Notes: generated by a model from the sequence alone, not told the origin. A DNA stretch of 6,835 nucleotides from Acidobacteriota bacterium (GCA_027294185.1 JAPUME010000236.1:1-6835); one strand, 5' to 3'. Shown: positions 1 to 6,614, counted from the first letter of the stretch. Translations and numbers: made by a program.

Positions 1-892
1 TCAACCCGACGCTGCCTTCCGTGCCTAGTTCCACGCCCTCGTAAAGCCTCTGGGCAAACATCATGGTCTTTTTTGCCGAAAAATGAAGCTTTCGCCACGC
101 TTCCTGTTGCAGAGGGCTGGTGGTGAAAGGAGCGACGGGAAACTTCCTCTTCTCCTTTCGGGTCACCGACCGGATTTCGAAGTCGGCCTTTTCGAGCGCC
201 CGGCGGTGCTCGGTGGCTGAGGCTCCATTGGGAATCTCCAGCGCCTTGCCCTGGAACTTCGTCGCCCGAGCCTCGAACGATGGAGGAAGATGCCCCTCCA
301 GACTAGCTTTCATCGTCCAGTATTCCTGCGATTTGAAAGCCTGAATTTCGCGTTCCCGTTCCGCAATCAATCGCAGGGTAACGGTCTGCACGCGCCCGGC
401 GGAGATGCCCCGCCTGACTTTTTCCCACAGGAGCGGGCTCACCTGGTAGCCGACCAGCCGGTCGAGGATGCGCCGTGTCTGCTGGGCGTCGACCAGATGA
501 CCATTGATTTTTTTCGGGTGCTTGAAGGCTTCTTGGATCGCCTCCTTGGTAATTTCGTTGAACATCACCCGGTGGAATTTCGTCTTCTTCTTGTTTTTGA
601 GAATTTCCCACAGGTGAGCGCAAATAGCTTCTCCTTCGCGGTCCGGGTCGGTGGCGAGGTAGATATCCTCGGCCTTCTCCGCAGCCTTGCGAAGGTCGGC
701 GATGACTTTAGTCTTTCCGGGGATGACCTCGTAGGTCGGCTCAAAGCCTCTGGCAACGTCCACAGCCAGGATCTTTTTGGGCAGATCCTTGACGTGGCCG
801 AGTGAGGCCTTTACCTGGAAGCCTCTGCCCAGGTAGCGTGTGATCGTCCGCGCTTTGGCGGGTGATTCTACGATTACCAGTGATTTTGCCAT
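1..892 (-). CDS. topA: DNA topoisomerase I (type IA), N-terminal part, runs off left edge
   Basis: Type IA topoisomerase that relaxes negatively supercoiled DNA by passing a strand through a transient single-strand break. The 297 visible codons are open without a stop. The Toprim domain (about residues 1-120) has the acidic residue E9 in VIVESPAKA and the metal-binding motif ATDPDREGE with D82, D84 and E86. Domain IA follows, with FNEITKEAI (111-119), DAQQTRRILDRLVGY (135-149) and RRGISAGRVQT (160-170). The visible part ends at FTTSTLQQEAWRKL (256-269) and EGSVGL. The catalytic tyrosine (usually in ITYMRTDS) should lie just beyond the edge, so about one third of a typical protein is seen. The start is the family-typical MAKSLVIVESPAKA, with a GGGGA ribosome-binding stretch about 11 bases upstream. 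It follows dprA by 36 bases and is probably co-transcribed with it. Confidence 0.95.
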   Translation of the reverse strand, partial: MAKSLVIVESPAKARTITRYLGRGFQVKASLGHVKDLPKKILAVDVARGFEPTYEVIPGKTKVIADLRKAAEKAEDIYLATDPDREGEAICAHLWEILKNKKKTKFHRVMFNEITKEAIQEAFKHPKKINGHLVDAQQTRRILDRLVGYQVSPLLWEKVRRGISAGRVQTVTLRLIAEREREIQAFKSQEYWTMKASLEGHLPPSFEARATKFQGKALEIPNGASATEHRRALEKADFEIRSVTRKEKRKFPVAPFTTSPLQQEAWRKLHFSAKKTMMFAQRLYEGVELGTEGSVGL

Positions 893-928
893 CCGTTATT
901 GTTTCCCCGCGAGGCGCAAGCCCCGGTT

Positions 929-2050
929 CTAAAGTCTGCGCAAAAAATTCTTTCCCGGCAACTGCCGGATCAAACCGTTCATCTCCAGTTCCAGAAGGAC
1001 CGTCAAGATCTGCGGCTGCTTCATCTCCACCTGGTCGAAGATCGTATCGATGAGCAGGGGCGCATCCGGTTTCAGCACTTCGAAGACCGCCTTCTGGTCC
1101 GTCGTCAAAGAGGCCTCAAAGAGAGATGCTTCCCCTGTGGCAGAGGTTGCCGCCGCCGGTGGCGCCAATTGCTGCCGAACCTCGGCGGGAAACTCCTCGA
1201 CGACATCTTCCCAGCTATCGACCAGCTTCGCGCCCGACTTGATTAGATGATTCGGGCCGAAGCTCTGCGCCGAGGTAATATTCCCCGGCACGGCAAATAC
1301 CTCACGGTTATAATCGGCAGCAAGCCGTGCAGTGATTAACGAGCCGCTGTATTCGGCTGCCTCGGCAACCACCGTTCCAAGCGCCAGACCGCTGATAATG
1401 CGGTTCCGAATGGGAAAATTCTCCGGCACCGGAGGGGTTCCCAGGGGAAATTCGGAGACGAGCGCGCCGGAGTCGGCAATTTTTGCCGCCAGCGATTTGT
1501 TCTCCCTGGGATAGATCACATCCAATCCTGAGCCGAGTACTGCCACGGTCGCCCCTTTCGCCTCGAGCGCTCCCCGATGGGCCGCCGAGTCGATGCCGCG
1601 CGCCAAACCGCTTACAATCACCAAATTGCGCATGGCCAGATCGTGAGCCAGCCGGTGCGTCACCGAGCTGCCGTAAGCCGTCGGACGGCGAGTTCCCACG
1701 ACGGCTACCGAGTAACGGCCCAGGGCCTCAACCGATCCACGCACGTAGAGCACCAGCGGCGGATCGGTAATCTCACGAAGCTGCCTGGGATAACGCGCAT
1801 CCGCAAAGGTAACCGCCTGGAAGTCGGTCTTTTCCAGCTTGCTTAGCTGTTTCTCCGCCTCCTCAAGACCTGCCTGCCGGGAGAGCGCCTGCGCCGATGC
1901 TGCCCGCAGGCCGCACGCTTCCAACTCGGTCAAGGAGGCATGGTAAACGGCCTCGGGCGAGCCGAAGCGTTCGATCAATCGATGCGCATAGCGCGGGCCA
2001 ATGCCTTCCACCCGCATCAGCGCAATCCAGTACAGCAGGTCCTCTTGCAT
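929..2050 (-). CDS. dprA: DNA processing protein DprA (Smf), start placed at 2050
   Basis: DprA binds incoming single-stranded DNA in the cytoplasm and loads RecA during natural transformation; homologues also occur in bacteria not known to be competent. From the ATG at 2050 the protein is 373 residues. It starts with a helix-hairpin-helix/SAM-like segment (IALMRVEGIGPR, about residues 9-20). A Rossmann-type DNA_processg_A domain follows: VAVVGTRRPTAYG (115-127), VSGLARGIDSAAH (146-158), GSGLDVIYPREN (173-184), SEFPLG, NFPIRNRIISGLA (211-223) and EYSGSLITARLA (233-244). A C-terminal winged-helix domain ends in LLELEMNGLIRQLPG. The frame continues to an ATG at 2098 (16 more residues), but that extension is unlike the family and overlaps a good promoter (2088-2117). 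No strong Shine-Dalgarno precedes 2050; AAGAA is the best candidate. The assignment is secure and the start fairly so. Confidence 0.93.
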   Translation of the reverse strand: MQEDLLYWIALMRVEGIGPRYAHRLIERFGSPEAVYHASLTELEACGLRAASAQALSRQAGLEEAEKQLSKLEKTDFQAVTFADARYPRQLREITDPPLVLYVRGSVEALGRYSVAVVGTRRPTAYGSSVTHRLAHDLAMRNLVIVSGLARGIDSAAHRGALEAKGATVAVLGSGLDVIYPRENKSLAAKIADSGALVSEFPLGTPPVPENFPIRNRIISGLALGTVVAEAAEYSGSLITARLAADYNREVFAVPGNITSAQSFGPNHLIKSGAKLVDSWEDVVEEFPAEVRQQLAPPAAATSATGEASLFEASLTTDQKAVFEVLKPDAPLLIDTIFDQVEMKQPQILTVLLELEMNGLIRQLPGKNFLRRL

Positions 2051-2087
2051 AATTTCTTGAAAGCCGCAGCAGCCCTCAAAATTAGAG

Positions 2088-2117
2088 ACTCTACGCATCC
2101 CTTTGCGGATTTGTCAA
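2088..2117 (-). promoter_or_regulatory. Candidate sigma70 promoter for dprA-topA
   Basis: On the minus strand a perfect -35 TTGACA (2117-2112) and a -10 TAGAGT (2093-2088, four of six consensus bases) are separated by 18 bases. Transcription would begin near 2081, giving a leader of about 30 bases to the ATG at 2050. A 5-bp inverted repeat, CGGCG/CGCCG with a 4-base loop, lies just upstream of the -35. Promoter activity is inferred from consensus alone. Confidence 0.5.
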
Positions 2118-2239
2118 GTCGGCGGGTTCGCCGGAGATTGAAGGCAGGGGGAAAAGGCCTGTCTCGCCCAAGAAATGGCAGGGGCTATCTGATTGAAATA
2201 AAAGGGATAACTCTGGCTTCAGGCGAGAGCCGCAGGTGT

Positions 2240-3598
2240 TTAGGTTTCTTTTTCACTTACCGTGGCGCCCAGGCGGCCGCGGGCCAGCCGCACACGGATC
2301 TCGCTTCCGGTCTCGACCTCGCCCGCATCGCGCAAAATCCGCCCCGAGGTGTCATGCGTGATCGAATAACCCCGCTTCAAAATCTCCAGCGGGTTTCGTT
2401 CACCGAGCACCGAGCCCAGGTTGATGAGCCGGTTTCGCCGCGAGGCCAGGGTGCGGTTGAAAAGCGTGATGGCATGAGAAACAGTCCTCACCAGGCGCAG
2501 GTGTCGGAGTTCCAGGAATTGTCGAAAGTCGAAGTGACGCACCCGGGCAGCGCGCAAAAGCCATACCTCCCGGGCTCGCTGAACCTTCCGCCGGAGATAG
2601 AGCGCCATGAGGCCCACGTTTTCGTCCACCTGTTGGGAGCGTTCCGTAATTCGTGCCCCGAGGGTCTGAAAGACGCGATGCAGGCGAAGCTCGGTCAAAT
2701 GCTGACGGGCGTCCTGGATTACCATTTGCAGAAGTTGCCGGAGGCGACGGGTCAGATTACGGATCTCTTCCGCCAACTCGCGCTTCGGCCGGACCACAAG
2801 CTCGGCGGCGGCCGAAGGCGTGGGGGCACGCAGGTCGGCGACGAAATCAGCAATGGTGAAATCGGTTTCGTGACCTATGGCTGAAATCACCGGAATCCGC
2901 GATGTTGCAATCGCCCGTGCCACGCCCTCTTCGTTGAAACTCCAGAGATCCTCCATCGATCCGCCGCCGCGCGCCACCAGGAGAACGTCAGCCGACCGCG
3001 CCTGATTAAAATATTGAATCGCCTCGACGATCTCCTTTGCCGAACCTTCTCCCTGCACCCGCACGGGATAGATCAGCACTCCCATGTTGGGGAATCGTCG
3101 CCCGAGGATGCGCAGCATGTCGCGGAGCACCGCTCCCCGAGGTGAGGTAATCATTCCGACGGTTCGCGGCAGCATAGGGAGAGGTTTCTTGCGGTCGGGG
3201 TCGAACAGGCCCTCCTGAGCCAGCCTGGCTTTGAGCTGCTCGAAGGCCAGTTGGAACGCGCCCAGGCCCGCCGGCTCGATGTGCTCTACGTAGATCTGGT
3301 ATTCGCCCCGCGCCTCGTAGACGCCGACCCGTCCCCGCACGATGACGGCCAGCCCGTCCTGGGGGCGAAACCTCAGGTAGCGTGCCGTGTTGCGGAAACA
3401 GACGGCTTTTAACTGTGCCGATTCGTCTTTCAGTGTGAAATAGAGATGACCTGAAGGGGCCGGACGGAAATTCGAAACTTCTCCTTCCACCCACACATCG
3501 GGGAATTTCCGCTCCAGAAGTTGTTTGATCGTCTGGCTGAGCTCGGAGACGGAGAGGACTTTGCGTTCCGGCGCCAGGTTCAGATCGATTTGGTCCAC
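2240..3598 (-). CDS. xseA: Exodeoxyribonuclease VII large subunit
   Basis: Catalytic subunit of exonuclease VII, which degrades single-stranded DNA to oligonucleotides from either end and normally works with many copies of the small subunit XseB. At 452 residues it is close to E. coli XseA (456). An N-terminal OB-fold (about 14-110) includes VWVEGEVSNFRPAPSGHLYF (36-55) and VRGRVGVYEARGEYQIYVE. The catalytic core has VGMITSPRGAVLRDML (147-162), VARGGGSMEDLWSFN (208-222) and GHETDFTIADFVADLRAPTP (242-261). D160, R210, H243 and D246 line up at a constant offset with the E. coli catalytic residues D155, R205, H238 and D241. A long basic helical region (270-390) resembles the XseB-binding coiled coil, and NPLEILKRGYSI (402-413) is the usual C-terminal motif. 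The start is GTG, supported by AAGGAG at 3609-3604. It begins 15 bases after the DUF2905 stop, so the two are probably co-transcribed. No xseB adjoins it. Confidence 0.96.
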   Translation of the reverse strand: MDQIDLNLAPERKVLSVSELSQTIKQLLERKFPDVWVEGEVSNFRPAPSGHLYFTLKDESAQLKAVCFRNTARYLRFRPQDGLAVIVRGRVGVYEARGEYQIYVEHIEPAGLGAFQLAFEQLKARLAQEGLFDPDRKKPLPMLPRTVGMITSPRGAVLRDMLRILGRRFPNMGVLIYPVRVQGEGSAKEIVEAIQYFNQARSADVLLVARGGGSMEDLWSFNEEGVARAIATSRIPVISAIGHETDFTIADFVADLRAPTPSAAAELVVRPKRELAEEIRNLTRRLRQLLQMVIQDARQHLTELRLHRVFQTLGARITERSQQVDENVGLMALYLRRKVQRAREVWLLRAARVRHFDFRQFLELRHLRLVRTVSHAITLFNRTLASRRNRLINLGSVLGERNPLEILKRGYSITHDTSGRILRDAGEVETGSEIRVRLARGRLGATVSEKET

Positions 3599-3603
3599 CG
3601 AGT

Positions 3604-3609
3604 CTCCTT
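3604..3609 (-). promoter_or_regulatory. Ribosome binding site fixing the xseA GTG start
   Basis: AAGGAG on the minus strand lies 5 bases before the GTG at 3598 and just after the DUF2905 stop codon. It supports the rare start codon and independent ribosome loading on xseA within an operon. Confidence 0.75.
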
Positions 3610-3613
3610 CGGC

Positions 3614-3859
3614 CTAACGGCGCGTGAACAATGAAACGAGCCAGAAAAAAAGAGTCAGCACGGCGCTCAGCACGAGCGATGTGACAATAGGAAAGTAGAA
3701 CTGAAAATTCTTACCTTTGTAGGCAATGTCTCCGGGCAGGCGACCCAGCCCGAAGAAAGAAGATTTTGAGCCTGCCATCAGCAGGAGCCCCAGCAGGAAA
3801 CAGATCACGCCCGCGAGAATCAAGGCCTTGCCGACCTGAAAGGGGATTCCCGCTCCCAT
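3614..3859 (-). CDS. DUF2905 family small two-helix membrane protein
   Basis: An 81-residue protein of unknown function that matches the DUF2905 pattern as I know it: one hydrophobic helix, a short loop with GRLPGDI, a KNFxFYFP element and a second hydrophobic helix. Here the first membrane segment is about residues 11-29 (KALILAGVICFLLGLLLMA), the loop motif GLGRLPGDI is at 37-45, NFQFYFPI at 51-58 and the second segment about 59-77. It ends in a short basic tail, FTRR. The chain is nearly all membrane plus the conserved loop, so an enzymatic role is unlikely; it may be a small structural or accessory inner-membrane protein. The ATG at 3859 has GGAAG about 8 bases upstream. It lies 45 bases after ndk and 15 before xseA on the same strand, suggesting co-transcription. 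Family call good; function unknown. Confidence 0.85.
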   Translation of the reverse strand: MGAGIPFQVGKALILAGVICFLLGLLLMAGSKSSFFGLGRLPGDIAYKGKNFQFYFPIVTSLVLSAVLTLFFWLVSLFTRR

Positions 3860-3904
3860 GATCTGTTCTTCCGTTGCCTCGCATGAGGTGCAGAAAGGCG
3901 ACGC

Positions 3905-4327
3905 TTATTCCGCCATCTCGTAGCCGGGAAAGAAGTAGCTGATCTCAAAAGCGGCCGTCTGGACGCCGTCGGAGCCGTGAGTGGCGTTCCGCTCGACGCT
4001 GGTGCCGTAGAGTTTGCGAATCGTGCCCGGAGCCGCTTCCGCCGGGTTCGTCACTCCCATGCTCTCTCGCCACCGCGTGATGGCATTTTCGCCTTCGAGC
4101 ACCATGACCAGGATGGGCCCCGAGCTCATGAAATCCGTCAAATCGGAGAAGAAAGACTTGCCGTAATGGGTGGCGTAGAAACCCTCTGCCCTGCGCTTCG
4201 ACAGCCGAAGCATTTGAGCTTTCTTGATGGTGAATTTCTTGTTTTCTACGATGGTGAGGATGTTGCCTATGTTGTTTGCGGCTACTGCATCCGGCTTGAT
4301 AATCGCCAGGGTTCTTTCCGCTGCCAT
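3905..4327 (-). CDS. ndk: Nucleoside diphosphate kinase
   Basis: Transfers the gamma-phosphate of a nucleoside triphosphate to any nucleoside diphosphate through a phosphohistidine, keeping NTP and dNTP pools balanced in the cytosol. The protein is 140 residues, normal for the family. Visible features are ERTLAIIKPDAV (4-15, the nucleotide-site lysine in KPD), the TNPAEAAPGTIRKLYG stretch (93-108) and the active-site motif RNATHGSDG with H117, followed by AAFEISYFF. The frame can be opened at a TTG at 4333, but the ATG at 4327 is chosen because AAGGAG (4340-4335) lies 7 bases upstream and MAAERTLAIIKPDAV fits the family N-terminus. It is 99 bases downstream of sucD; the pairing is biochemically sensible because succinyl-CoA synthetase makes a nucleoside triphosphate. 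Confidence 0.97.
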   Translation of the reverse strand: MAAERTLAIIKPDAVAANNIGNILTIVENKKFTIKKAQMLRLSKRRAEGFYATHYGKSFFSDLTDFMSSGPILVMVLEGENAITRWRESMGVTNPAEAAPGTIRKLYGTSVERNATHGSDGVQTAAFEISYFFPGYEMAE

Positions 4328-4334
4328 TCGCAAG

Positions 4335-4340
4335 CTCCTT
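4335..4340 (-). promoter_or_regulatory. Ribosome binding site that decides the ndk start
   Basis: AAGGAG on the minus strand, 7 bases before the ATG at 4327, inside a purine-rich leader (about 4335-4360). It would be only one base from the alternative TTG at 4333, which rules that start out. Confidence 0.75.
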
Positions 4341-4397
4341 TTCCTTCCGGTCTTCTTTCCTGCCTAGGATAACGCCCTTCGAGCCGCACGTCTAATA

Positions 4398-4426
4398 TTT
4401 ATACTTATACTCATGGCGAGATTTAA
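4398..4426 (-). promoter_or_regulatory. Possible promoter in the sucD-ndk gap
   Basis: The gap between sucD and ndk has a strongly AT-rich block (about 4391-4410) in an otherwise GC-rich window. On the minus strand TATAAA (4403-4398) lies 17 bases after TTAAAT (4426-4421), a weak -35 match. This could give ndk and downstream genes their own transcription start. The evidence is composition and partial consensus only. Confidence 0.3.
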
Positions 4427-5305
4427 TCAGAGTTCTGCCAACTGTTTTGCCATGCACGGGCCGATATCCGCCGGGGAGGGAGCAACGACGATGCCGGCCT
4501 GCTCGAGGGCCGCGATCTTGTCTGCAGCGGTTCCCTTTCCCCCGGAGATGATAGCGCCCGCGTGACCCATCCTGCGCCCCGGCGGCGCCGTCCTTCCCGC
4601 CACGAAGGCCACGACAGGCTTCTTCACATTTTGGCCGATGTAGGCGGCGGCCTCTTCCTCGGCCGTTCCGCCGATCTCGCCGATCATGACGATGCCGTGA
4701 GTCTCCGGGTCTTCATGGAAGAGCCGCAGGGCATCGGTAAAATTTGTGCCGATGACGGGGTCGCCTCCAATGCCGATGCAGGTGGACTGCCCGATGCCGA
4801 GCGCCGTGAGTTGCCCTACGGCTTCGTAGGTCAGGGTGCCGCTGCGCGAGATGACACCTACGTGGCCGGCCTTGTGAATCGCTCCGGGCATGATGCCGAT
4901 CTTGCATTTCGCCGGCGGGGAGATGATGCCGGGACAGTTCGGGCCGATCAAGCGGGTCGGTTTCCCGTCCAGGAAGTTTTTCACCCGCACCATGTCCAGC
5001 GCCGGAATGCCCTCGGTGATGCAGATGACCACTGCTACTCGCGCATCCGCCGCTTCCAGAATGGCGTCGGCGGCGAAGGGTGGCGGGACGAAAATCATCG
5101 ACGTGTTGGCTCCCGTCTTCCGAACGGCTTCCTCGACGGTGTTGAACACCGGAACGCCGTCGGCCTCGGTTCCGCCCTTGCCGGGAGTCACACCGGCAAC
5201 CACCCGGGTGCCGTAGGCCACACACTGCCGCGTGTGAAAGCCGCCTTCACGGCCCGTGATGCCCTGGACCAGCAATCGCGTATTTTCATTGACGAGAATT
5301 GACAA
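4427..5305 (-). CDS. sucD: Succinyl-CoA synthetase (succinate-CoA ligase, ADP-forming) alpha subunit
   Basis: Alpha subunit of succinyl-CoA synthetase; binds CoA and carries the histidine phosphorylated while succinyl-CoA is converted to succinate with formation of ATP or GTP. It is 292 residues, the usual size. The CoA-binding Rossmann domain has [16 protein letters not shown] (12-27), GVTPGKGG (38-45), [10 protein letters not shown] (73-82) and [10 protein letters not shown] (96-105). The ligase domain has [10 protein letters not shown] (121-130), SRSGTLTYE (153-161), GIGGDP (178-183), [12 protein letters not shown] (209-220) and the phosphohistidine loop [14 protein letters not shown] with H248. 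The start is TTG at 5305, giving the family-typical [18 protein letters not shown]; no in-frame ATG fits. It begins 3 bases after the sucC stop without a clear Shine-Dalgarno, so translation is probably coupled to sucC. Confidence 0.97.
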   Translation of the reverse strand: MSILVNENTRLLVQGITGREGGFHTRQCVAYGTRVVAGVTPGKGGTEADGVPVFNTVEEAVRKTGANTSMIFVPPPFAADAILEAADARVAVVICITEGIPALDMVRVKNFLDGKPTRLIGPNCPGIISPPAKCKIGIMPGAIHKAGHVGVISRSGTLTYEAVGQLTALGIGQSTCIGIGGDPVIGTNFTDALRLFHEDPETHGIVMIGEIGGTAEEEAAAYIGQNVKKPVVAFVAGRTAPPGRRMGHAGAIISGGKGTAADKIAALEQAGIVVAPSPADIGPCMAKQLAEL

Positions 5306-5308
5306 CGT

Positions 5309-6480
5309 TTAACCAGGCTTCGATTTTGACTTTGCCAGCCGCACCACCTTCTCCGCCGCGTCTTTCATGTCCCGAGCCACGGTGAAGTTGAGGCCGGACT
5401 CCTCGAGAATCTTCCTGCCCATCTCGACGTTGGTGCCTTCGAGTCGAACCACCACCGGAACCTGAAAGCCCAGGGTGCGGGCGGCGGCCACGACACCGCC
5501 GGCCACAATATCGCAGCGCATGATGCCGCCGAAGATGTTGATCAGCACGGCGCGGACGTTGGTATCGGCAAGCAGAATCTCAAAAGCGTTACGCACCTGA
5601 TCTTCACTGGCCCCGCCGCCGACATCGAGAAAGTTCGCCGGCATCCCCCGGCGTATTGAATGATATCCATGGTGGCCATGGCCAGCCCCGCGCCGTTCAC
5701 CATGCAGCCGACGTTGCCTTCAAGCTTGATGTAGTTCAACCCGTGTTCGGAAGCGCGAACTTCGAGCGGGTCCTCTTCATCGAGGTCGCGCAGTTGAGCC
5801 AGGTCCTTGTGGCGGTAAAGACCGTTGTCGTCGAAGTTGATCTTGGCATCGAGCGCGAGCACCCGCCCCTCAACCGTGAGAACGAAAGGATTGATCTCGA
5901 CCATGGAGGCATCGGTCTCGCAAAACGCCCGGTAGAGGCTCGCGAAGACGCGCACCGCATCCCGGACTTGCGCCCCCAGGCCCAGCCCGAAGGCCAGCTT
6001 GCGCGCCTGGTAGGCTTCGAAACCCAGCCCCGGGTCGATGCCGACCTTCAGGATTTTCTCGGGGTTCTTGGCCGCCGTGACTTCAATCTCCACCCCGCCT
6101 TCGCTCGAGGCCAGAAACGCCGGGCGCTCTGAAGCGCGGTCGAGCACGATGCCCAGGTAGAATTCCTTCGCCACTTCGAGGCTTTCTTCAATCAGGACGC
6201 GCTTGACGACCCTGCCGCCCGGTCCGGTTTGGATGGTAACCAGAGGTTTTCCCAGGAGGTCGGTGGCCACCTGAGCCGCTTCATCGGGGGAGCTGACCAG
6301 CTTCACCCCGCCGGCCTTGCCGCGCCCACCGGCATGAATCTGCGCCTTGACGACCACTTTGCCGCCCAGCCGCTCGGCAGCGGCGCGAGCTTCCTCGGGG
6401 GTCGATGCCACCTCGCCTTTGGGCACCGGCACGCCGAATTGCGCGAGGACTTGCTTGGCCTGAAATTCGTGAATCTTCAT
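5309..6480 (-). CDS. sucC: Succinyl-CoA synthetase beta subunit, interrupted by a one-base frameshift
   Basis: Beta subunit with the ATP-grasp nucleotide site and the succinate site. The first part reads from ATG 6480 for 279 family-like residues: [20 protein letters not shown], the ATP-grasp motif [19 protein letters not shown] (42-60), [11 protein letters not shown] (105-115), SSEGGVEIE (125-133), metal ligands N197 in VEINPF and D211 in ALDAKIN, and [22 protein letters not shown] (258-279). It then slips into an unrelated tail that stops at 5542. The remainder lies in another frame from 5644 to 5309 and continues without loss: [49 protein letters not shown]. One extra G in the G5 run at 5649-5645 (coding strand) would give an intact 390-residue protein, against 388 in E. 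coli. All expected motifs remain and the DNA shows no other decay, so this is probably a sequence error and not a true pseudogene. No Shine-Dalgarno precedes the start. Confidence 0.93.
5645..5649 (-). other. sucC: Frameshift site in sucC (homopolymer G run on coding strand)
   Basis: Five G residues on the coding strand, just after the codon for Ala277 (GCC) and just before the ATG of MPANFL. A sixth G restores the frame across YAGG-MPANFL, equivalent to HGGEPANFL in E. coli SucC. Confidence 0.85.
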
Positions 6481-6506
6481 GGGTTAGGAGGCGGATCGTG
6501 GCGCTG

Positions 6507-6515
6507 TGCTAAAAT
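6507..6515 (+). promoter_or_regulatory. Candidate extended -10 promoter for trpD
   Basis: TGcTAAAAT on the plus strand is an extended -10 element with five of six -10 bases. No good -35 lies at the right spacing, which extended -10 promoters can tolerate. Transcription would start near 6522 and give a leader of about 90 bases before trpD. Confidence 0.3.
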
Positions 6516-6540
6516 GGTGCGCTTTCAACGTGGAATTGCG

Positions 6541-6569
6541 AGTATAGGGAATCGACAGAGAAAAAGCAA
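6541..6569 (-). promoter_or_regulatory. Candidate sigma70 promoter for sucCD
   Basis: On the minus strand a -10 TATACT (6546-6541, five of six consensus bases) lies 17 bases after TTGCTT (6569-6564, three of six). Transcription would start near 6534, about 54 bases before the sucC ATG. Its elements lie inside the leader proposed for the opposite gene, trpD. Confidence 0.4.
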
Positions 6570-6604
6570 CGAAGGGGCCTCGTTGAACCTTCGTCAAGGG
6601 TCAA
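6569..6604 (+). promoter_or_regulatory. Competing hairpins in the trpD leader
   Basis: Two stems share bases and cannot form together. Stem one is a perfect 7-bp pairing of 6569-6575 with 6588-6594 (12-base loop). Stem two pairs 6583-6586 with 6601-6604 and 6588-6591 with 6596-6599, with one A-G mismatch and a CGTC loop. Stem two ends against the only Shine-Dalgarno-like stretch, AAGAG at 6603-6607, 7 bases before the trpD ATG. No U tract follows, so it is not a simple terminator. Pairing is visible; a regulatory role is inference. Confidence 0.25.
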
Positions 6605-6614
6605 GAGTCTCTTC

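Noticed and set aside
290..805. 171-codon plus-strand frame opposite topA
   Set aside because: It is the codon-aligned complement of an unmistakable TopA; no family features or ribosome site.
2130..2185. Possible terminator after xseA (imperfect stem near 2142-2164 on the plus strand)
   Set aside because: The stem relies on a G-U pair that does not hold on the xseA transcript strand, and no T tract follows.
1940..2884. 314-codon plus-strand frame across the xseA-dprA junction
   Set aside because: Antisense to parts of two well-conserved genes; translation shows no domain and is Arg/Gly/Pro-rich as expected for a GC-rich shadow.
3860..3904. Small CCTC/GAGG hairpin between ndk and the DUF2905 gene
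   Set aside because: Only 4 bp with no T tract; common by chance and unlikely to terminate transcription.
4328..4333. TTG start adding two residues to Ndk
   Set aside because: The AAGGAG at 4340-4335 is too close to TTG 4333 but ideally spaced for ATG 4327.
4562..5302. 246-codon plus-strand frame opposite sucD
   Set aside because: Shadow of the conserved sucD reading frame; His/Arg/Gly-rich translation without recognisable motifs.
5656..6132. 158-codon plus-strand frame opposite sucC
   Set aside because: Lies fully inside the ATP-grasp coding region of sucC; no supporting signal.
6486..6512. AGGAGG followed 6 bases later by GTG on the plus strand, suggesting a leader peptide
   Set aside because: The frame is only four codons before TAA and has no Trp codon; more simply the complement of the sucC leader.
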